Below are positions 1 to 8,552 of a stretch of 64,000 nt of DNA, one piece after another. Each line of letters begins with the position of its first letter. The stretch's first letter is position 1. The DNA is from an uncultured Oscillospiraceae bacterium (GTDB taxonomy: Bacteria > Bacillota > Clostridia > Oscillospirales > Ruminococcaceae). The notes below the pieces were generated by a model. It had not been told where the DNA came from, searched no databases, and saw only the letters and a list, made by a program, of their open reading frames with translations. The stretch is taken from NCBI GenBank assembly GCA_910579175.1, contig CAJTTB010000002.1:124001-188000 (forward strand), in the 5' to 3' direction. A program made the position numbers and the translations under genes.

Positions 1-962
1 ACAAAGTCCATCAATTCTGCAAATTGTTCCTCTGTCTCTCCGGGGAATCCGGCAATTAATGTGGTTCTTAGGGTAATCCCTGGAACTTTCTTTCTAATAT
101 GATCAATCAATTTCACAGTCTCTTGTTTTCCCATTGGGCGATTCATCGCTTTTAAAACCGTATCATTGCAGTGCTGTAGTGGCATATCAATATATTTTAC
201 CAGCTTTTCTTCTGATTGGATCACTTCCAACAATTCATCTGTAATTTTATCTGGATAACAATATAGTGTTCTAATCCAAATCAAATCTTCTATCTTACAG
301 AGTTCCTTTAGTAGTTTTGCCAAGGAATAGGAACCATATAAGTCCTGTCCATATCGGGTGGTATCTTGTGCTACTAAAATCAATTCCTTTACCCCTTGCG
401 TAGCCAACCATTTTGCTTCTTCTATAATCTCCTCCATTGGACGGCTGCGAAAACGCCCGCGAATTTGAGGAATGGCACAATAACTACAACAATTGTCGCA
501 ACCCTCTGCAATCTTTAAATAAGCGTAATAAGGCAATGTTGTCAAAACACGCTCGCCACAAATATTTAAATCCTCTTTTGCCCCATATCGCTCCACCTGT
601 TTTCCCATCAGGGTAGAGGCAATCACATCACAAATACTCTGATTGGATCCAATTCCCACAACCGCATCTATTTCTGGCATTTCCTTTAAGATTTCGGAAC
701 GGTAGCGCTCTGCCAAACATCCTGTTACAACAATGGATTTGATTCTTCCCTCATTCTTTAAATTGATAAACTCAATGATATTTTCAATCGCCTCCTCTTT
801 GGCAGACTGAATAAATCCACAGGTATTAACAACTACTACATCACAATTTCCGGTATCCCCTACCAATTGATATCCTTCTTTTTCAATTGTCTTTAACATA
901 ATTTCTGCATCTACCTGATTTTTAGGACACCCCAAAGATACCATTCCCACTCTTATCGCCAT
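1..962 (-). CDS. rimO: Ribosomal protein uS12 methylthiotransferase RimO (partial, 3' end outside window)
   Basis: This is a radical SAM methylthiotransferase that modifies an aspartate of ribosomal protein S12. I translated the minus strand from the ATG at 962; the N-terminal 320 residues are present. The N-terminal MTTase domain carries the three cluster cysteines (C12 in GCPKN, C48 in NTCGF, C82 in TGCLAER). The radical SAM core has the CxxxCxxC motif at about residues 155-162 (GCDNCCSYC), followed by AIPQIRGRFRSR, which is typical of RimO/MiaB. The opening VSLGCPKNQVDAE favours RimO over MiaB or MtaB. It starts about 20 nt after the recX stop, so it is probably the distal gene of a recA-recX-rimO unit. 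The C-terminal TRAM domain lies beyond the window. Confidence 0.93.
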   Translation of the reverse strand, partial: MAIRVGMVSLGCPKNQVDAEIMLKTIEKEGYQLVGDTGNCDVVVVNTCGFIQSAKEEAIENIIEFINLKNEGRIKSIVVTGCLAERYRSEILKEMPEIDAVVGIGSNQSICDVIASTLMGKQVERYGAKEDLNICGERVLTTLPYYAYLKIAEGCDNCCSYCAIPQIRGRFRSRPMEEIIEEAKWLATQGVKELILVAQDTTRYGQDLYGSYSLAKLLKELCKIEDLIWIRTLYCYPDKITDELLEVIQSEEKLVKYIDMPLQHCNDTVLKAMNRPMGKQETVKLIDHIRKKVPGITLRTTLIAGFPGETEEQFAELMDF

Positions 963-982
963 AACTACCACAAACCTTTCTT

Positions 983-1606
983 TTAAAAATCTTCTATCGC
1001 TTCCGCTGTCAAATATTCATTGACCACAGTTTTAATATTATCATATTCAAACCCCTGTCTAATGAGCGCCTGAATTACCTTTTGATTTCCCTTAAAATCT
1101 CCCAAATATCGAATATATTTTTGTTCTATCCATTTTGCAATCTGTTCTAATGGGTCAATTCTACATGCTGTCAACGCTTCCTCTGCCAACTCTGACTGAA
1201 TTCCTTTTCGCTTCATTTCAAAGACACATTTGCGAAATCCCCAACATTTTTCTGTTAAAAAATATCGCGCAAGTTTTTGCGCATACTGTTCATTGTCTAT
1301 CAAATGAAGTTCTTTCATCTTTGCGACTGTAAAAGCTGCTATCTTTGGGGATGTCGTTTTACACAACTTATCAAATAGTTCTTGTTCAGAATGATCTCGG
1401 TAAGACAACAGGTGAAAAGCGCGTTCTTTTGCCTTTCGCACCTCTGCTTGACATCTTAATTTTTTCAACAACTTTTCATCTACTTCTGTACCTACACGAA
1501 TTTGATTTCGCGTTAAAATTTCTATATCAAAAATATAAAAATACTCGCCATCTACATCAACTGTATAACGAGTACCGCTTTTCTTTTCAATTTTTGTAAT
1601 TTTCAT
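983..1606 (-). CDS. recX: Regulatory protein RecX
   Basis: RecX binds the RecA filament and modulates recombinase activity. The 207-aa product has the family's three-helix repeats: the segment HLLSYRDHSEQELFDKL, then VAKMKELHLIDNEQYAQKLA, then the RFRK-like GFRKCVFEMKRKGI. The N-terminal extension (ITKIEKKSGTRYTVDVDGE) is normal for Firmicutes RecX. The start is the ATG at 1606, preceded by a GGTGATGAT ribosome site. It lies 135 nt downstream of recA, with an inverted repeat in the gap, so it is probably co-transcribed at a lower level. The position next to recA makes the call firm. Confidence 0.92.
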   Translation of the reverse strand: MKITKIEKKSGTRYTVDVDGEYFYIFDIEILTRNQIRVGTEVDEKLLKKLRCQAEVRKAKERAFHLLSYRDHSEQELFDKLCKTTSPKIAAFTVAKMKELHLIDNEQYAQKLARYFLTEKCWGFRKCVFEMKRKGIQSELAEEALTACRIDPLEQIAKWIEQKYIRYLGDFKGNQKVIQALIRQGFEYDNIKTVVNEYLTAEAIEDF

Positions 1607-1644
1607 TTGATCATCACCAAATATCTCATTGATACAAAAGAGCT

Positions 1645-1686
1645 GTACCTAGAAAAGAAACTATCTCTTTTTCCTTTTCTAAGTAC
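1645..1686 (-). terminator. Hairpin between recA and recX (weak terminator or attenuator)
   Basis: A 13-bp stem (arms 1645-1657 and 1674-1686, beginning GTAC) has a 16-nt loop. The single imperfect position becomes a G-U wobble on the minus strand, which argues that it acts in the recA transcript. The downstream U tract is poor, so partial read-through into recX is likely. Confidence 0.45.
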
Positions 1687-1741
1687 ATTCTCAATATCTC
1701 ACTGGATTAAATCTCGATTTTTTTATATCGACCAGATATCC

Positions 1742-2926
1742 TTATTCAAAATCATCGTCTTCAGGGTCAATATCTAAAAATAATTCCTTTGCCGCAGAAG
1801 CTGGTTGTGCTGGTGAAGGTTCCTCAGGAGCAGTTGGCTGTACAACTTCTCTTTCTTCTGTTTTAGCCGTTGCTGCTGCTTTCGAAGCCGCATCTAGAGC
1901 CTCTTGCTGATGCTCGCGAATCTTTTGTACAATTTCTTCACAGAATGCTTCATCTTCCTTTAGCATTCTCTTCACTTTATCGCGACCCTGTCCCAATCGC
2001 TCCCCATTATAACTAAACCATGCACCACTTTTTTGAATAATATCCAAATCAATGGCAAAATCGATGATTTCTCCTTCACGTGATACCCCTTCGCCATACA
2101 TAATATCAAATACAACTTCTTTAAAAGGAGGGGCAACCTTATTCTTTACAATTTTACATTTTGTCTTGTTTCCAATCACATCACTGCCATTTTTGATGGC
2201 TTCTCCCTTACGCACTTCAATTCGCACAGAAGAATAAAACTTCAAAGCACGACCACCCGGTGTTGTCTCTGGATTTCCATAAGCAATTCCAATTTTTTCG
2301 CGCACCTGATTGATAAAGATAGCAACACATTGACTTTTGGCAACTACACTGGTCAATTTGCGCAGTGCTTGGGACATCAAACGAGCTTGTAACCCAACAT
2401 GATTGCTTCCCATCTCTCCATCAATCTCTGCACGTGTTACCATTGCAGCAACAGAGTCCAATACAATGACATCAATGGCACCAGAGCGAATCAGTGCTTC
2501 CATAATCTCCAATGCCTGTTCTCCAGTATCTGGTTGAGATACTAACAAAGAATCAATATCGACGCCAAGTGCTTTTGCATAAACCGGATCAAGGGCATGT
2601 TCTACATCGATAAAGGCAGCTTCTCCGCCTTCTTTTTGTGCCTGCGCAATGATTTGCAGTGCTACCGTTGTCTTACCAGAGGACTCTGGTCCATAGATTT
2701 CAACAATTCTTCCACGCGGCACGCCACCAATTCCCAAAGCCATATCCAAGCCCAAAGAGCCTGTTGAAATATGCTCCACATTCATGGTTTTTGCCTGTCC
2801 CAATTTCATAACAGCGCCTTTGCCAAACTGTTTTTCTATCTGACTAATCGCAGTTTCTAATGCCTTCTTTTTATCATTGCCTTCTACCATTGTCACAGTT
2901 GGTTTTACTTTTGGTTTTACTGCCAT
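1742..2926 (-). CDS. recA: Recombinase RecA
   Basis: RecA is the ATP-dependent strand-exchange protein and the SOS co-protease. The 394-aa product has Walker A GPESSGKT at about residues 79-86, the [11 protein letters not shown]alker B region, loop L1 ([17 protein letters not shown]) and loop L2 (INQVREKIG...[14 protein letters not shown]). The C-terminus is longer than in most RecA proteins: an Ala/Glu/Pro-rich stretch ends in an acidic tail (DPEDDDFE), the usual autoinhibitory element. The ATG at 2926 follows AAAGGAGAATTGTT. No obvious LexA/DinR box was seen in the short gap to prmC, which suggests at least part of its transcription comes from upstream genes. Confidence 0.98.
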   Translation of the reverse strand: MAVKPKVKPTVTMVEGNDKKKALETAISQIEKQFGKGAVMKLGQAKTMNVEHISTGSLGLDMALGIGGVPRGRIVEIYGPESSGKTTVALQIIAQAQKEGGEAAFIDVEHALDPVYAKALGVDIDSLLVSQPDTGEQALEIMEALIRSGAIDVIVLDSVAAMVTRAEIDGEMGSNHVGLQARLMSQALRKLTSVVAKSQCVAIFINQVREKIGIAYGNPETTPGGRALKFYSSVRIEVRKGEAIKNGSDVIGNKTKCKIVKNKVAPPFKEVVFDIMYGEGVSREGEIIDFAIDLDIIQKSGAWFSYNGERLGQGRDKVKRMLKEDEAFCEEIVQKIREHQQEALDAASKAAATAKTEEREVVQPTAPEEPSPAQPASAAKELFLDIDPEDDDFE

Positions 2927-2960
2927 AACAATTCTCCTTTATTTTATTGCTTATCATAAT

Positions 2961-3806
2961 TCATGATTGCTTGATTCCACTGACCACCCGGACGATACCA
3001 GATAAGTCTTTTTTTATTTGAATATCTGTAAAATGATGTTTTTTTAAAATAGATATCACCCGCTCTTGTTGGTGAATTCCTATTTCATAAGCCAACATTC
3101 CACCAACACACAAGTTTTCTTTCCAAATAGAAGTAATTTGCTCATAAAAGGCATAACCTTGCTGTTGTGCAAACAGTGCCACCTCTGGTTCAAAGCGAAC
3201 TTCTGTTTGAAGGTGCCGCATATCCTGATCACTCAAATAAGGTGGATTGCTGACAATCAATTGAAAATTTGTTTCCAAACAAGATTGTTTCTGTAATACA
3301 TCTGCTTGTATTGGTTTTACTTTGCTTTGATTTTTTTGGACATTTCGTTTTAGATAGTACATTGCCTGTTGAGATTTCTCCAGTGCAAATACCTCATTTC
3401 CTGTCGAAAATCGGTCCAACACAATGGCGATACAACCACTTCCACTACACAGATCAATGACTTTCTGACTTGTTTTTCCCTTCAACCAAGACAAGGCATG
3501 TTCACACAGTATCTCTGTATCTGGTCTAGGAATCAATACCCCTTCACCCACTTCAAACGGCAGTCCAAAGAATTCCCATTCTCCCAACAAATACTGAAGC
3601 GGATAACCCAAACAGCGCTTTGAGAGCAAAGATTGTATCTCTTTATATTCATCTGAAGTCAACTGATACCTGTTGTTTAACAAATCCACATCGGTCAGTT
3701 GACATATCTTTTTGACAATCTGTTTTGCTTCAAAAGCGGCAGTATCTATCCCAACTTGTTCTAATTGTTGTCTTGTCTGCAACATCGCTTGTCGAACAGG
3801 TATCAC
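2961..3806 (-). CDS. prmC: Release factor glutamine methyltransferase PrmC (HemK)
   Basis: PrmC N5-methylates the GGQ glutamine of RF1/RF2 using SAM. Starting at the GTG at 3806 gives 281 aa, the normal family length. A longer reading frame extends to 3893, but that part overlaps the upstream DUF1385 gene out of frame and is not family-like. The GTG sits just after the neighbour's TAA with AGGTGG upstream. Visible motifs are IPRPDTE (about 92-98), the SAM loop DLCSGSG (about 118-124) and the catalytic NPPY (about 187-190). The tight coupling to the DUF1385 gene (prpmC-type arrangement common in Clostridia) indicates a shared transcript. Confidence 0.95.
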   Translation of the reverse strand: MIPVRQAMLQTRQQLEQVGIDTAAFEAKQIVKKICQLTDVDLLNNRYQLTSDEYKEIQSLLSKRCLGYPLQYLLGEWEFFGLPFEVGEGVLIPRPDTEILCEHALSWLKGKTSQKVIDLCSGSGCIAIVLDRFSTGNEVFALEKSQQAMYYLKRNVQKNQSKVKPIQADVLQKQSCLETNFQLIVSNPPYLSDQDMRHLQTEVRFEPEVALFAQQQGYAFYEQITSIWKENLCVGGMLAYEIGIHQQERVISILKKHHFTDIQIKKDLSGIVRVVSGIKQS

Positions 3807-3807
3807 A

Positions 3808-4761
3808 TTACCACCTATCTTCTTCCAAGTTTTCTGGGATGACTGGTTCAAATGCAGCAATTGCAACCTCAATTTGTTCCGCATCAGGCTCACAGGTTGT
3901 CAAATGTTGTAATTTTATTCCCGGCCAAGAAATGATTTTTGTAAACCAATTATCATATCTTCCAGCAAACTTAATCAGTTCATAAGCAATGCCAATGACG
4001 ATTGGCAACAATACAATTTTTAATATTGTACGTATCAGCGGGTTGCTCCAAGACACTACAGAAAAAACAATGATTCCAATGATCAAAGATAAAATCAAAA
4101 AGCTTGTACCACATCTAGGATGAAAACGCGTTTGTTTTTTAATGTTCTCTACTGTCAATTCCAGTCCTGCTTCAAAACAAGCAATCGTCTTGTGCTCTGC
4201 ACCATGATACTGATACATTCGTTGAATGTCCTTTAAACGCGCTACCAGCGCTAGATAACAGATAAAAATAACGATTTTTACAACGCCTTCTATAACGCCC
4301 TTAAAAAACCCCAAAGAAACAATCTGATTGAGTCCCCAAACAATCAAAGATGGCACAAACATAAACAGCACCAGAGACAGTATAACACCCAAAACCGCTC
4401 CAATTGTTGCCACAACGGTCACCATCTTATCGCCTAATTTCTGTTCAATCCACTTGTCAAATTTAGATGGTTCTTCCTCTTCCAAATCCATTCCAGATTT
4501 TTCTGCTGACTTCATCAGACAGCGATATCCAATCACCAGGCTATCTATCATGTTAAATACCCCTCGTATCACTGGAATTTTTTTGAATACTCTTAATTTA
4601 TCATGTGGTTTTTGGGTATCCCACACCTCTACATCAATACTTTTATCCGGGATGCGCACTGCCATCGCAGTTTTGTGTACACCCCGCATCATAATCCCTT
4701 CAATCAGCGCCTGTCCGCCAATCTTACTCTTATGAATTTCCTGTTCACTACTTTTTGGCAC
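3808..4761 (-). CDS. DUF1385 family membrane protein (YqhQ-like)
   Basis: This is a predicted integral membrane protein of 317 aa. The N-terminal motif KIGGQALIEGIMMRG is the signature of the DUF1385 family. Hydrophobic segments follow at about 105-135 and 150-175 and two near 225-275, with a conserved YHGAEHKTIACFE segment and a FHPRCGTSFL motif between them. The family has been linked to YqhQ of Bacillus, but no precise biochemical role is established to my knowledge. It overlaps the sensor-kinase gene by 14 nt and is immediately followed by prmC; the DUF1385-prmC pairing is frequent in Clostridia. Confidence 0.9.
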   Translation of the reverse strand: MPKSSEQEIHKSKIGGQALIEGIMMRGVHKTAMAVRIPDKSIDVEVWDTQKPHDKLRVFKKIPVIRGVFNMIDSLVIGYRCLMKSAEKSGMDLEEEEPSKFDKWIEQKLGDKMVTVVATIGAVLGVILSLVLFMFVPSLIVWGLNQIVSLGFFKGVIEGVVKIVIFICYLALVARLKDIQRMYQYHGAEHKTIACFEAGLELTVENIKKQTRFHPRCGTSFLILSLIIGIIVFSVVSWSNPLIRTILKIVLLPIVIGIAYELIKFAGRYDNWFTKIISWPGIKLQHLTTCEPDAEQIEVAIAAFEPVIPENLEEDRW

Positions 4762-6277
4762 TTTCAGCGTTCCTTTCTTTTTCTACTGTAATTTCAGTTG
4801 GTCTCCCATCATCCTTTGCCATAGCGGGCAATTGAATGGTCACTGTTGTACCAACATTTAATTCGCTTTCCACCTCTAACGTTCCATCATGCATCTGAAC
4901 AATTTCTGTCGCCACTGCCAAACCAATTCCGGAACCACGTCTAGTGGAATTTGCCTTAAAAAATTTCTCCTTTACTTTTGGGAGATCGTTTTCTGCAATT
5001 CCGCAACCAGTATCCGAAACAACCACTTGAATTTGACCATTGGTTTCCCCTACTTCGACCTTAACAGTGCCACCACTATTGGAATACTTCAAAGCATTAT
5101 CAATAATATTGATAAACACCTGCTTGAGGCGATTTTTATCTCCAAATACATAAGAAATACTTTCTGGTTCATGATAGATCAAATCCATATTGTCCCGACG
5201 AGCGCGCTCCGTATAAATTAAAATGGCATCTTCTAACTCTGCAAGCAAATCCATCTTTGTTTTGACCAATGTAAAGCGTCCACTTTGCATTCTGGAGAAA
5301 TCTAACAATTCCTCCACCATATCAGAAAGTCGTTCTGTTTCCTTTATAATTACCTTCATGCCCTTCTGAATCATAACAGTGTCTTCCGCACCTAAGGTAA
5401 CCAATGTTTCCCCCCAGCCTTTAATCGCTGTCAAAGGGGTGCGAAGTTCATGAGAAACAGAGGAGATAAACTCACTTTTTACCTTTTCAGACTTTTGTAT
5501 TTCATCTGCCATATAGTTGATGATATCACAAAGTTCTCCAATTTCATCATTTGATTTTTTGATGATGCGATTGTTCATATCCCCTGTGGCAAATTTCTTT
5601 GCAACGTTGCTCAGTTCCCTCACTGGAATCACAATGGAACGAATAAAATAAGAGCTAGAAACCAAAATCAACATCAAAATTGCCAACATAACACCCGTTA
5701 AAATCAACATGATTGTAACGATTGTGCGGTCAACATCTTTTAATGAAACGACATAGCGCACCGCAGAAAAATCACTATTGAGCACGGGAATGCGAACGGT
5801 CAACGCCATAATTTTTTCCCCATTAAAGTCAAGTCCTATAAATTTGCCAGTTCCTTCTCCATCTAAATTGTCCATTGCCCGCTGATAATCTGGCATTTCT
5901 CCTTTGGACTTATAGGGAAAACCACTTGAAGTTGTTGTAACATTTCCCTGATAATCCAATAACATCATTTCCATGCGGTCTTTATAGTCAAATGTCTCCA
6001 CATAATTCCAAACAAAATTGCGAAAAGCTGTTTTAGAGCTCTCTATATTTCGGCTAATTTCTCTGTCTGTCGCATCTGCATTATAGCTTAGTGCATCCTC
6101 CACCGATGAATAATAATAATTGCGAATTCCCAAAGCAGCACACACTTCAATTAAAATCAACACCAACAGCACAATTCCCAAACTGTTTGCAAACCAACGT
6201 CGTGTAATACTTCGGTATACGATTTCATCATTTATCTTTTTTTGTTTTTTATCACTTCTCATTGATTGCAATTTCAT
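4748..6277 (-). CDS. Sensor histidine kinase (HAMP-HisKA-HATPase)
   Basis: This is a membrane sensor kinase of about 509 aa. It has TM1 at about 30-52, an extracytoplasmic domain (about 53-185) and TM2 at about 187-213. These are followed by a HAMP linker, a HisKA domain with the phosphoacceptor His in SVSHELRTPLTAIKGW (about 277), and HATPase_c with N-box NIIDNALKYS and G-boxes DTGCGIAEND and RRGSGIGLAVA. The ATG at 6277 shares one base with the regulator's TGA stop (TGATG), so translation is coupled; a TTG one codon upstream is less likely. The architecture resembles WalK/PhoR/ResE-type kinases, but the extracytoplasmic sensor is unassigned. Confidence 0.93.
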   Translation of the reverse strand: MKLQSMRSDKKQKKINDEIVYRSITRRWFANSLGIVLLVLILIEVCAALGIRNYYYSSVEDALSYNADATDREISRNIESSKTAFRNFVWNYVETFDYKDRMEMMLLDYQGNVTTTSSGFPYKSKGEMPDYQRAMDNLDGEGTGKFIGLDFNGEKIMALTVRIPVLNSDFSAVRYVVSLKDVDRTIVTIMLILTGVMLAILMLILVSSSYFIRSIVIPVRELSNVAKKFATGDMNNRIIKKSNDEIGELCDIINYMADEIQKSEKVKSEFISSVSHELRTPLTAIKGWGETLVTLGAEDTVMIQKGMKVIIKETERLSDMVEELLDFSRMQSGRFTLVKTKMDLLAELEDAILIYTERARRDNMDLIYHEPESISYVFGDKNRLKQVFINIIDNALKYSNSGGTVKVEVGETNGQIQVVVSDTGCGIAENDLPKVKEKFFKANSTRRGSGIGLAVATEIVQMHDGTLEVESELNVGTTVTIQLPAMAKDDGRPTEITVEKERNAESAKK

Positions 6278-6978
6278 CAATCACTATCCTGCCACTTATA
6301 CCCATATCCCCAAATCGTTTGTATATACTGCGGATTAGAAGGTTCATCCTCGACCTTCATGCGCAAACGGCGTATGTTGACATCAACAATCTTAATGTCG
6401 CCATAGTAATTATCTCCCCAGATTTCCTCTAAAATACGACTGCGCTCCAATGCTACATTTTTATTTTTCAAAAACAGGTCCATAATCTGATACTCAACCT
6501 GTGTCAAATCCACCAAAACACTATTTTTTGTCAACGTCCTACTTTTTGGAGAAAGAACAAAAGGTCCTGATTTAATTGGCTGAACTTCTCTGTCTCTCAT
6601 ACTTCCCAATGCTACACGGCGATAAATGGCATCTACCCTTGCCACCAATTCAGATGGACTAAATGGCTTGGTCACATAATCGTCTGCACCGAGCATCAGA
6701 CCGCCCACTTTATCCATCTCCTGTGTCTTGGCAGACAACATAATAATTCCAATTGTGCTGCTTTTCTCTCGCAACTTTTTACAAACTGTAAAACCATCAA
6801 TACCTGGCATCATAATATCCAGTAAGGCAATGTCAAAATTTCCATGATGTTGTTCAAATACTGCAAGCGCATCTTCTCCACAGGATACATCTGTCACATC
6901 ATAGCCAGAACGCTGTAAATTAATTACCACAAAATCGCGAATGGTATCTTCATCTTCGCATACTAGTATTTTTTTCAT
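6277..6978 (-). CDS. OmpR/PhoB-family response regulator
   Basis: This is a DNA-binding response regulator of 233 aa. The receiver domain has acidic residues EDED (8-11), the phosphoacceptor Asp54 in ALLDIMMPG, and the conserved Lys of TKPFSP (about 104). The C-terminal winged helix includes LTQVEYQIMDLFLKN and the VDVNIRRLRMKVE recognition region. It is paired by a TGATG junction with the kinase and lies 25 nt after a lipoprotein gene, so the three probably form a sense-and-respond unit co-transcribed with DUF1385, prmC and recA. Confidence 0.95.
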   Translation of the reverse strand: MKKILVCEDEDTIRDFVVINLQRSGYDVTDVSCGEDALAVFEQHHGNFDIALLDIMMPGIDGFTVCKKLREKSSTIGIIMLSAKTQEMDKVGGLMLGADDYVTKPFSPSELVARVDAIYRRVALGSMRDREVQPIKSGPFVLSPKSRTLTKNSVLVDLTQVEYQIMDLFLKNKNVALERSRILEEIWGDNYYGDIKIVDVNIRRLRMKVEDEPSNPQYIQTIWGYGYKWQDSD

Positions 6979-7003
6979 GATTAGACCCCTTTCTTTGTTT
7001 TAT

Positions 7004-8341
7004 TTATAGATGTCGAAACCATCGCTTCAAATCACTTTCTGTAATTTGATATGATTTTTCACGACTTCCATAAATTTGATAAGCATAAATCAGCTCTCCA
7101 TTGGTTTCTAGCAAATGATAGCCCATTGGCAGATCCTTACTGGTTTGTACCTTGATTTTTAAGATTTTATTGCTGTCATCTTGCCAATTCTCTGGATTAT
7201 AAATAAAAAAAGTGGTTTCATTTGTAATGCTATCGCGTTTTGTTCCAACTGTATCCATCCAGTCTTGTGGAATTTCCAAACGATAACCCAATGAATAATC
7301 TGTATAGGTATTTAGATAAGTAATCAAACTTCGGTCCACATAATGTGACCAAGAAATTCGATCCAATTGTGTATCGCTGCTTTGTGTATTCAACCATTTG
7401 GGAATTTCATAAATATGATCTTGGTTTAAATCAATGCAGTTAAATTCTGACGGTCGGTTGGTCAACTCCCAAAGATTGCGTTCTCCATCTGGAACTAAAT
7501 TTACGATATAATCCCCCTGCATACCCAATATTTCTGTACCAAGTTCCTTTCCACTCAGCCCATCTAGATATAACGCGCGCTCTCCATTTTCCAAAATACC
7601 TTTATAAATTCCTGTATATTCTGTCACAGATGTTTCCAAAGGTGTGGTGCGATTTTTATGGACAAATTGATTTTGTTCATGTGTATATAAATTGGCGGTA
7701 ATTGTTTTTGCCTCTCCCTGTACACTGCTGACAATTGCAATAATTTCGTCTTTTCCATCTGCATTCATATCATATACCTGGTATCCCATACAACTCACAT
7801 TGGTCTTATTTACCAGTTGAAATCCCTGTTCTGTCGTTTCCTCATAAGAAAAAACCTTTAATTCCTTGCTATTGCCATTGGCGTCTGCATTGATTAAATT
7901 AAATCCAATGATAATATAATATCGGTTATCTTCCTCTACAATTGATACTTTATCAATGCTGTTGGCATTAATTTCATTTGAAATCAGTCTAGATACCCAT
8001 CGACTTTTTCCATCTTTATCAATTATTTGATCCAGCACATTGATTTTAATCGCATTGATGGTTCCCGTTACAGTAGATGCCTCTCGATAAAAAACCAATG
8101 CTTCTTGTGAAGGTTCTTGGTCTATATTTTCAATCACATAAGCGGAGCGATAATCACCTGATTTTGGATATACCAGTGAAACATTTTTCACTTCAGGGTC
8201 AGCTTTCATCACAGCACTAATTTCTTCTTGAACCTTGGAAAAAGTTGGAGGCTTCATCAAAGTATCCACAGAAGTTTGTGTAAAATCACATCCACAAAGG
8301 CAAAACAACAATAATAAAAAAATGGCGGTGATTTTCTTCAA
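7004..8341 (-). CDS. Lipoprotein upstream of the two-component system
   Basis: This is a predicted lipoprotein of about 445 aa with no assignable enzyme function. I place the start at the TTG at 8341 (ribosome site GAAAGGGGAAAGG just upstream). The N-terminus then reads LKKITAIFLLLLFCLCGC, a signal peptide and lipobox with the lipidated Cys at about residue 19. A longer frame from 8404 would begin inside a terminator hairpin and place basic residues ahead of the signal peptide, so I reject it. The mature part contains two calcium-loop-like segments (DMNADGKDE and DLNQDHIYE), suggesting an FG-GAP/VCBS-like beta architecture. The position next to the regulator/kinase pair suggests an envelope sensor or accessory role. 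Confidence 0.75.
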   Translation of the reverse strand: MKKITAIFLLLLFCLCGCDFTQTSVDTLMKPPTFSKVQEEISAVMKADPEVKNVSLVYPKSGDYRSAYVIENIDQEPSQEALVFYREASTVTGTINAIKINVLDQIIDKDGKSRWVSRLISNEINANSIDKVSIVEEDNRYYIIIGFNLINADANGNSKELKVFSYEETTEQGFQLVNKTNVSCMGYQVYDMNADGKDEIIAIVSSVQGEAKTITANLYTHEQNQFVHKNRTTPLETSVTEYTGIYKGILENGERALYLDGLSGKELGTEILGMQGDYIVNLVPDGERNLWELTNRPSEFNCIDLNQDHIYEIPKWLNTQSSDTQLDRISWSHYVDRSLITYLNTYTDYSLGYRLEIPQDWMDTVGTKRDSITNETTFFIYNPENWQDDSNKILKIKVQTSKDLPMGYHLLETNGELIYAYQIYGSREKSYQITESDLKRWFRHL

Positions 8342-8371
8342 GACCTTTCCCCTTTCTTTACATTTAGACAA

Positions 8372-8402
8372 TGAAAAAGCCGGAATTATATTTCCGGCTT
8401 TC
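8372..8402 (-). terminator. Intrinsic terminator of the citrate synthase gene
   Basis: On the minus strand the hairpin AAAGCCGG / CCGGCTTT with a 10-nt AT-rich loop is followed by a U-rich stretch. It lies about 150 nt past the citrate synthase stop and just upstream of the lipoprotein start. Confidence 0.7.
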
Positions 8403-8552
8403 ATTTTCTGAGAAATATATCAACTAGAACTATCATTATGTTTGGTTTTCATCTGTTCTAATATGTATTCTTTAGAACATATTTATTATAACACAATCAA
8501 CAATAAATTCCTATAGATATTTTTTAAAATTTTCACTTTTTCGAACAATTGT

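Noticed and set aside
8342..8404. N-terminal extension of the lipoprotein gene
   Set aside because: It begins inside the terminator hairpin of citrate synthase and would bury the signal peptide and lipobox.
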